Part shown: one piece after another, positions 5,870 through 7,306 of the stretch
Layout: each line of letters opens with the position of its first letter
Numbering within the stretch: position 1 is the first letter of the stretch
Assembly (NCBI GenBank): GCA_017554835.1
Contig: JAFZHO010000004.1
Location: 1 to 7,306 of the forward strand
Reading direction: 5' to 3'
Source: Clostridia bacterium
GTDB taxonomy: Bacteria > Bacillota > Clostridia > Oscillospirales > RGIG7773
DNA length: 7,306 bases
Position numbers and translations under genes: made by a program
Notes under the pieces: model-generated
Told to the model about the DNA's origin: nothing
Database searches by the model: none
Seen by the model: the letters and a program-made list of their open reading frames with translations, nothing else

Positions 5870-7306
5870 GTGGCTGAAAAAACAATTATGCTTGGAAACG
5901 AAGCAATCGCAAGAGGAGCATACGAAGCAGGCGTAAAGCTTTCCAGCGCATATCCGGGAACACCAAGTACTGAAATTAGTGAATATCTTGCCTCTTATGA
6001 TGAGGTTTATACTGAATGGGCGCCAAACGAGAAGGTTGCAGTAGAGGTTGCTATCGGAGCTTCCATCTCCGGTGTCAGAAGTCTTGCTTGTATGAAGCAC
6101 GTTGGTCTTAACGTTGCAAGTGACCCTCTATATACTTTTTCTTATACCGGCGTTAACGGCGGGTCTGTTATCGTTGTTGCAGATGACCCAGGTCTTGCAA
6201 GTTCTCAGAACGAGCAGGATACAAGAATGGTAGCAAGAGCGGCTCACGTTCCTGTTCTTGAACCGTCTGATAGTCAGGAAGCAAAAGACTTTTTGAAATT
6301 CGGCTTTGAACTTTCTGAAAAATATGATACTCCCGTAATCCTTCGCACCACCACTAAATTGGCCCACTCTCAAAGTGCGGTTGAACTTTGTGACCGTGTT
6401 GAAGTTGAGGATAAGGAATACGCCCGTGATCTTTCAAAATACGTTATGATGCCTGCATCAGCAATCGGCAGACATTTGGTAGTTGAAGATAGAGAAATCC
6501 GTATGGCGAAAGATTCAAAGGATTTTTCCGTTAACAAAATGGAAATCAATGATAAGAAAATCGGATTTATCACCTGCGGTATCGCTTATCAATACGTTAA
6601 AGAAGTTTGCCCTGATGCAAGCGTTCTGAAACTTGGTTTAGTTAACCCCATATCCAAGGAATTGGTTGAGGAATTTATCAGCCAGGTTGAAACCGTTTAC
6701 GTTTTCGAAGAGTTGGAACCCGTTATTGAAGAGCAGGTTCGTGCATGGGGATTTTCCGTTAAAGGAAAAGAACTTTTCACAAAACAGGGAGAATATAGCG
6801 CTAACCTTCTCAGAAAAGTATTATTCGGCAAGGATGATGCAGTTTTCGATAAAAAAGAAGCTCCTGCTCGTCCTCCTATACTTTGTCCGGGTTGTCCTCA
6901 TAGAAGCGTATTTTCCGTTCTAAGCAAACTAAAAATCCACGCAGCAGGAGATATCGGATGCTATACTTTGGGCGCAGTAGCACCGTTAAGCGTAATTGAT
7001 ACTACTATCTGTATGGGCGCTAGTATTTCTTCTCTTCACGGAATGGAAAAAGGCCGCGGAAAAGACTTTATCAAAAATTGGGTAGCAGTTATCGGCGACT
7101 CCACGTTTTTACATACGGGTATAAACTCACTTATAAATATGGTTTATAATAAAGCAACGGGAACGGTAATGATTCTTGATAACAGAACAACGGGAATGAC
7201 CGGCCACCAGGAACACGCCGCAACGGGCAAAACCCTAAAAGGCGAGGAAACCTATGCCGTAAACCTAGCAGACCTTTGCCGTTCAGTGGGCGTTTCAAAC
7301 GTAATC
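5870..7306 (+). CDS. iorA: Indolepyruvate:ferredoxin oxidoreductase alpha subunit, 3'-truncated by window
   Basis: 479 codons are present and the frame runs off the right edge; the family is usually about 580-640 residues. IorA with IorB converts arylpyruvates (indolepyruvate, phenylpyruvate, 4-hydroxyphenylpyruvate), CoA and oxidised ferredoxin to aryl-acetyl-CoA, CO2 and reduced ferredoxin, reversibly, in the cytoplasm. Motifs: N-terminal AYPGTPSTEI (27-36) and WAPNEK (50-55), whose E54 is placed like the glutamate that activates thiamine diphosphate; CPGCPHR (339-345); GDIGCYTLG; the thiamine diphosphate/Mg-binding GDSTFLHTGI (from 409); and DNRTTGMTGHQ (437-447). The C-terminal ferredoxin domain with two [4Fe-4S] sites should lie past the edge and cannot be confirmed; iorB would be expected next. 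The GTG start follows an AAGGAGA site and is one base from the paaK stop, so the genes are coupled. No frameshift was seen in the reading. Confidence 0.93.
   Translation, partial: MAEKTIMLGNEAIARGAYEAGVKLSSAYPGTPSTEISEYLASYDEVYTEWAPNEKVAVEVAIGASISGVRSLACMKHVGLNVASDPLYTFSYTGVNGGSVIVVADDPGLASSQNEQDTRMVARAAHVPVLEPSDSQEAKDFLKFGFELSEKYDTPVILRTTTKLAHSQSAVELCDRVEVEDKEYARDLSKYVMMPASAIGRHLVVEDREIRMAKDSKDFSVNKMEINDKKIGFITCGIAYQYVKEVCPDASVLKLGLVNPISKELVEEFISQVETVYVFEELEPVIEEQVRAWGFSVKGKELFTKQGEYSANLLRKVLFGKDDAVFDKKEAPARPPILCPGCPHRSVFSVLSKLKIHAAGDIGCYTLGAVAPLSVIDTTICMGASISSLHGMEKGRGKDFIKNWVAVIGDSTFLHTGINSLINMVYNKATGTVMILDNRTTGMTGHQEHAATGKTLKGEETYAVNLADLCRSVGVSNVI

Noticed and set aside
5792..6573. Minus-strand open frames opposite the paaK end and iorA start
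   Set aside because: They are antisense to well-conserved PaaK and IorA motifs, have no ribosome binding sites of note and look like no protein family.
6666..6923. Plus-strand 85-codon frame within iorA
   Set aside because: It is out of frame with the intact IorA reading frame, which carries CPGCPHR here, so it is a shadow.

Overview
The window looks like chromosomal DNA from a low-to-moderate-GC anaerobic Firmicute of the Clostridia type. The reasons are the AT-rich coding sequence, strong AGGAG-type ribosome binding sites, sigma-A-like promoters, an ECF-type vitamin transporter component, a lipoprotein signal peptide with an LVAC lipobox, and an oxygen-sensitive ferredoxin-linked 2-oxoacid oxidoreductase. 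No insertion sequence, CRISPR array, tRNA, rRNA or phage gene was seen. The genus cannot be fixed from sequence reading alone.

Layout. (1) Positions 1-891, plus strand: the C-terminal part of a PlsC-like acyltransferase that continues into a four-cysteine zinc ribbon and a further domain. Its 5' end lies outside the window. It ends in a perfect inverted repeat that also terminates the convergent operon on the other strand. (2) Positions 912-2206, minus strand: a complete regulated unit. It has a promoter (TTGAAA, 17-base spacer, extended TATACT), a cobalamin riboswitch aptamer, a candidate antiterminator/terminator switch, a transcobalamin-like (DUF4430) lipoprotein, and an overlapping ECF transporter S component. 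Read together this is a vitamin B12-repressed uptake module. (3) Positions 2268-2882, plus strand: an unrecognised membrane protein with an N-terminal Cys cluster, an acidic tandem repeat and three predicted membrane helices, closed by its own terminator. (4) Positions 2935-7306, plus strand: a tight operon from a perfect-consensus promoter. It encodes a sodium:solute symporter family transporter, a PaaK-type phenylacetate-CoA ligase and the alpha subunit of indolepyruvate:ferredoxin oxidoreductase. The last gene is cut off by the window edge.

How the genes work together. In region 2 the lipoprotein would capture a corrinoid outside the membrane and hand it to the S component, which would dock on a shared ECF energizing module encoded elsewhere. 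Expression would fall when B12 is plentiful. In region 4 the transporter, ligase and oxidoreductase form a path between external aryl acids (phenylacetate, indoleacetate or similar), their CoA thioesters, and the arylpyruvates used to make or degrade aromatic amino acids. The direction (salvage or fermentation) and the transporter substrate are inference. Nothing here is a clearly unprecedented system. The two most interesting points are the lipoprotein/S-component pair under a B12 riboswitch and the transporter linked to PaaK-IorA.
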